The notes under the pieces are model-generated. The model had not been told where the DNA came from and made no database searches. It worked only from the letters and a program-made list of their open reading frames with translations. Source: Tigriopus japonicus (lineage: Eukaryota > Arthropoda > Copepoda > Harpacticoida > Harpacticidae). From it: a stretch of DNA of 64,000 nt. The stretch lies in assembly GCA_010645155.1 (NCBI GenBank), contig CM021317.1, forward strand, positions 5,531,123 through 5,595,122, read 5' to 3'. Made by a program: the position numbers and the translations under genes. Of the stretch, positions 61,164 to 64,000 are shown one piece after another (position 1 is the first letter of the stretch; each line of letters begins with the position of its first letter).

Positions 61164-61439
61164 ATGGATCCAGAAATTTTTAACAAGATCTCGTTTCTCG
61201 TGCAAAGAAAAATGAAGCAAGAAACGCAAGGCATCCCGGCGGCTTTCAATATTCCCCACGTTGCTCAGCTTCACAATAACCATGCCATTCGTGAACTTCA
61301 AAAATTTCAAGCTGTACTTAAGCTTCATCCGGCCATTATCCTAAGAGCCTTAGTGAACATGGAGCATTTCAAATCCGAAGAGTCCTCGGATAAATCGAAC
61401 TCTAAGCTTTTGGAGGACGAAGAAGCCGGATCATTAGAG
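61164..61439 (+). CDS. First coding exon of an unrecognised gene
   Basis: I do not recognise the protein. The ATG at 61164 opens 92 codons that end exactly at a donor (TCATTAGAG/GTAAGA, phase 0). The upstream kilobase is GC-richer and promoter-like. The peptide reads MDPEIFNKISFLVQRKMKQE at the start. It is basic and amphipathic in the middle (HAIRELQKFQAVLKLHPAII) and ends acidic (KLLEDEEAGSLE), with no signal peptide or membrane segment. Composition and splice context argue for a real exon. Following exons were not found; they may lie beyond the inverted duplication or outside the window. Confidence 0.6.
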
Positions 61440-61680
61440 GTAAGAAAGGTACTTTTCTAAACGTTGGACGCACTTTTAACAAAAACAATAATCACGGGTG
61501 CAAATAATTTTCCAATTTTGGGGATCTATCTCCGGCTAAAAAAAGATGCAGCCAATTCAAGATCTGGGCGGCAGATTTAAAATGTACTCAAATCTAAAGG
61601 CCACTTTGAAAATAGTTCAATTTAATATGAAATGAAAAATATAGAGAACTGCAAAAGACTTTTTGGGTTGTTGTGTTTCG

Positions 61681-61935
61681 ACAAGTTTTACGAATGAAAA
61701 CCCTTTTAGCATTTCATGCCTAAATGCTCCAATAACATTGTAGAGCTCAATTTTCTGCAGAAAGCAATGTAGTGAACTTCTAATTGTTGTGCTCTAATAT
61801 TTTCATTTTTGGTTTGCCTGCCTTATCAATCAATAACAATCATGGTGTAAAATGATTGTATCCGTTGAGATATTTACTGCTAAATAGATACTTTCTGTTT
61901 CATGAGACAGATCAATCAAATTAGCTAAAAAGGAT
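61681..61935 (+). repeat. Left arm of a 255-bp inverted duplication
   Basis: It starts ACAAGTTTTACGAATGAAAA and is the reverse complement of 63389-63643 with only a few mismatches. Equal arm lengths and sharp ends suggest one repeated unit in two orientations. Confidence 0.9.
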
Positions 61936-62174
61936 TTAATTAGTCTGAACACATTCAATATTCGTTAAGCTTAGTCTAAAATTGGGATGTTAATTCATTC
62001 AAAATTCATTTTTTTCTGCAATGTCAACCAAAGGACGAAACGAATTCGTTCTAATTTCTTTCTTGCCCAACATGTTTTTCAATATCCAATTGATCAGGTA
62101 CCAAATTGACCTTTTCTTTTTGTCAGAGATTTCAACCCCCGTAATTCGTCAAGGGTACGAAAGATGATTACAAG

Positions 62175-62517
62175 TAGTGATGGACCGAAAGCGCTTTCGG
62201 CCGAAATTACGGCCGAAATTTCGGTTTCGGTTTCGGTTATGCCTACCGAAACCGAAAGCATATATGCACTATAATGGATGGAGTTTGACAACAAAATTGT
62301 AACCTTTTTTTTCGTCCAAAAACCTCTGAAATTTAAATTTCCCGATCTCTCAAAATTTGCTACTAGCCAACATCGAACACACTAGCAATTAAATTTTTAA
62401 TGTGGATTTTGCATTTATACAATTTTGTAGTCAGCTGCTATCGGTTTCGGTTTCGGTTAAGCCCTCTTTCGGCCGAAACTTTCGGTTTCGGTTATGAACC
62501 CTTTCGGTCCATCACTA
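62175..62517. mobile_element. Complete nonautonomous hAT element, 343 bp
   Basis: Inverted ends are TAGTGATGGACCGAAAG, and the flanks are exact 8-bp repeats ATTACAAG at 62167-62174 and 62518-62525. TTTCGGTTTCGG/CCGAAA motifs recur next to both ends, as subterminal repeats. It is too short to encode a transposase. Confidence 0.92.
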
Positions 62518-62835
62518 ATTACAAGTCAGGCTTTAGTGGAAGAAACGTTTTTTGAACACATACTGACGGTACCTTGGGTGTAGAGATTACTAGAGACTGG
62601 CGAAAAAAGCGAAGTCCTGAAAATGCTATCAAATATATCTTGCTTACAGATTCGAAAAACGGGGTGGTTCTTAATAACGAAACGACATTCCATGCTTGTT
62701 ACTTGAAAATAGTTATCTGTAAAATAAGAAACATAAAAAGATATCAACCCTTGAGATTCATTTGCTTTGATTCGCTTAATTCCCCTTGGTGAAAATAGCA
62801 TAGAAGTCCGAGTCATCAACATTATGATTTATTTA

Positions 62836-62850
62836 TTTTGGAACACCCGG
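62836..62850 (-). mobile_element. Mariner-like terminus, copy 3 (15 bp)
   Basis: TTTTGGAACACCCGG is the reverse complement of CCGGGTGTTCCAAAA, the terminus seen at 46668. Similarity stops after this short match, so it may be a residue or chance. Confidence 0.3.
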
Positions 62851-63388
62851 CAGACTCTTCGCAGCAAAAAAAAAATCTGAAACTAAATCCAAACTCAACC
62901 GTGTTTCATCTTGTATACTTTTAATCTGCAAGCCTAATAAACTAGATAGAAGGTTTTTATGACCGTTCTATTTCCACCCCTAGACACAGACATTCTCAGT
63001 ACTCGTTTGCACCAATCTGAGAAAAAATGAGTCGGCCGAATCAATTGAAATTTTCATTCTGTACCAAATCAAAATTATTAAAGAACAAAAATGTCGCGGG
63101 TCCGAAGCATGCTTGATAATCTAGAACAGATCACTTATTCATTTTGAAGATGGATTTTTTTTTGGTAGAAGGTGTAAGCCTGACTATTTAAAGACTAGAA
63201 ATTGATAAAGATTTCGGCAAATACGAATCAAAAAATCAAGTGGGCCTATAGTTAGATTTGCCACCTTTGCAATTTTCAGACTTATAGAAGAAGTAAATTA
63301 ATTTGTCTAATATGTTGAAATATGGTTTTTGTACGTTTGTTCTAAATTATCTTTGTCTCTTGTTAACTTTTAACGCATGCATTAACGA

Positions 63389-63643
63389 ATCCTTTTTAGC
63401 TAATTTGATTGATCTGTCTCATGAAACAGAAAGTATCTATTTAGCAATAAATATCTCAAAGAATGCAATCATTTTACACCATGATTGTTATTGATTGATA
63501 AGGCAGGCAAACCAAAAATGAAAATATTAGAGCACAACAATTAGAAGTTCAGTACATTGCTTTCTGCAAAAAATTGAGCTCTACTATGTTATTGGAGCAT
63601 TTAGGCATGAAATGTTAAAAGGGTTTTCATTCGTAAAACTTGT
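63389..63643 (-). repeat. Right arm of the 255-bp inverted duplication
   Basis: Reverse-complement partner of 61681-61935. The loop between the arms is 1453 bp and contains the hAT element at 62175. Confidence 0.9.
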
Positions 63644-63833
63644 ACATTTTGGGTTGATTTGCCCAAATAAAACCTTGGGAACTTATTGTTGAAAAATGAA
63701 AGACACGTAAAATTAAGAAGAGAGATGCCAGAAAAAATCCAAGACTACCTGTCACTTAATTTTGAGACAACTCACTCTCTTTCTAATTATGGACCCAATA
63801 ACAAAAAGACAGAAAAAATCAACCATCCATAAG

Positions 63834-64000
63834 GAATGTAGTGGCTCATTGATCCTCTAACAGCTTTTAAAGCAGGGTTAGATAGATTTTGAAATACTAT
63901 TCTTGATCAACCCACTATTCAAGGGTTGTAAATATCTGCCAAAAGCAAGCGATTTGGTGAACCAAATCTCAAATTAATGTTAGTTGTATAGATTATATTC
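63834..64000 (+). mobile_element. LINE 3' end fragment, second copy
   Basis: The plus strand reads DPLTAFKAGLDRF and then DQPTIQGL around a stop. This parallels ADPLTAFKAGLDKF ... DQPTIQGL in the LINE fragment at 26177-26880. Similarity begins abruptly near 63834 (5' truncation) and fades after ~63935, close to the window edge. It is non-functional. Confidence 0.8.

Larger units (their letters stand above)
61440..63833. other. Intron or intergenic DNA with an inverted duplication and a hAT element
   Basis: If the gene at 61164 is real, this is probably its first intron. It holds the 255-bp inverted pair 61681-61935/63389-63643 and a complete hAT element between them. No exon is recognised. 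Confidence 0.45.

Noticed and set aside
1..64000. CRISPR array, phage, integron or bacterial operon structure
   Set aside because: Spliceosomal introns, animal gene families and eukaryotic transposons show this is nuclear animal DNA. No regularly spaced repeat array exists.

Overview
The window is 64 kb of AT-rich, intron-containing animal DNA. Gene content points to an arthropod, most likely a crustacean such as a copepod. It has a CHK/EcKinase-like kinase gene of the family expanded in arthropods, a Rebers-Riddiford cuticle protein, and conserved animal housekeeping genes with introns mostly of 60-75 nt. The species call is inference. A 39-base run of N at 26138-26176 marks an assembly gap.

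Layout. A CHK-like kinase (minus) runs off the left edge (1-1264). The terminal exon of an RR-type cuticle protein (plus) lies at 7436-8254. A three-exon single-pass membrane protein that I do not recognise (minus) follows at 8666-10414. The stretch 10.4-24.6 kb has no supportable gene but holds transposon remains. A kelch-repeat gene (minus) lies at 24603-25579, beside the gap and a dead LINE 3' end. From 27.5 to 31 kb there are nonautonomous DNA transposons. A lysine-rich gene (minus, 31641-32517) appears to carry a one-base frameshift. A TPR gene resembling ODAD4/TTC25 (minus) lies at 34946-36431. The best-defined pair is RFC3 (plus, five exons, 40014-42219) facing the PHD-finger gene PHF14 (minus, one uninterrupted coding exon, 42460-45096), with 240 bp between their stop codons. 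From 45 to 61 kb I see mainly repeats. A first coding exon of an unrecognised gene begins at 61164.

The genes do not form a pathway. RFC3 (clamp loading) and PHF14 (chromatin reading) are nuclear housekeeping genes that share a compact convergent 3' boundary. The others are a cuticle component, a putative small-molecule kinase, a kelch scaffold and a probable ciliary TPR protein.

The most distinctive content is mobile DNA. At least five short nonautonomous hAT-like elements are present. Three have exact 8-bp target duplications (GTCATAAT, ATTATGAG, ATTACAAG), and most have element-specific subterminal repeats. Two foldback elements of nearly equal size (1144 and 1134 bp), both ending in CACGGT...ACCGTG, belong to one family. 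A 255-bp inverted duplication flanks 1.45 kb at the right end. A compact inversion-duplication near 36.8 kb has the structure expected of a template switch. I found no CRISPR array, rRNA gene, intact transposase or new multi-gene system.
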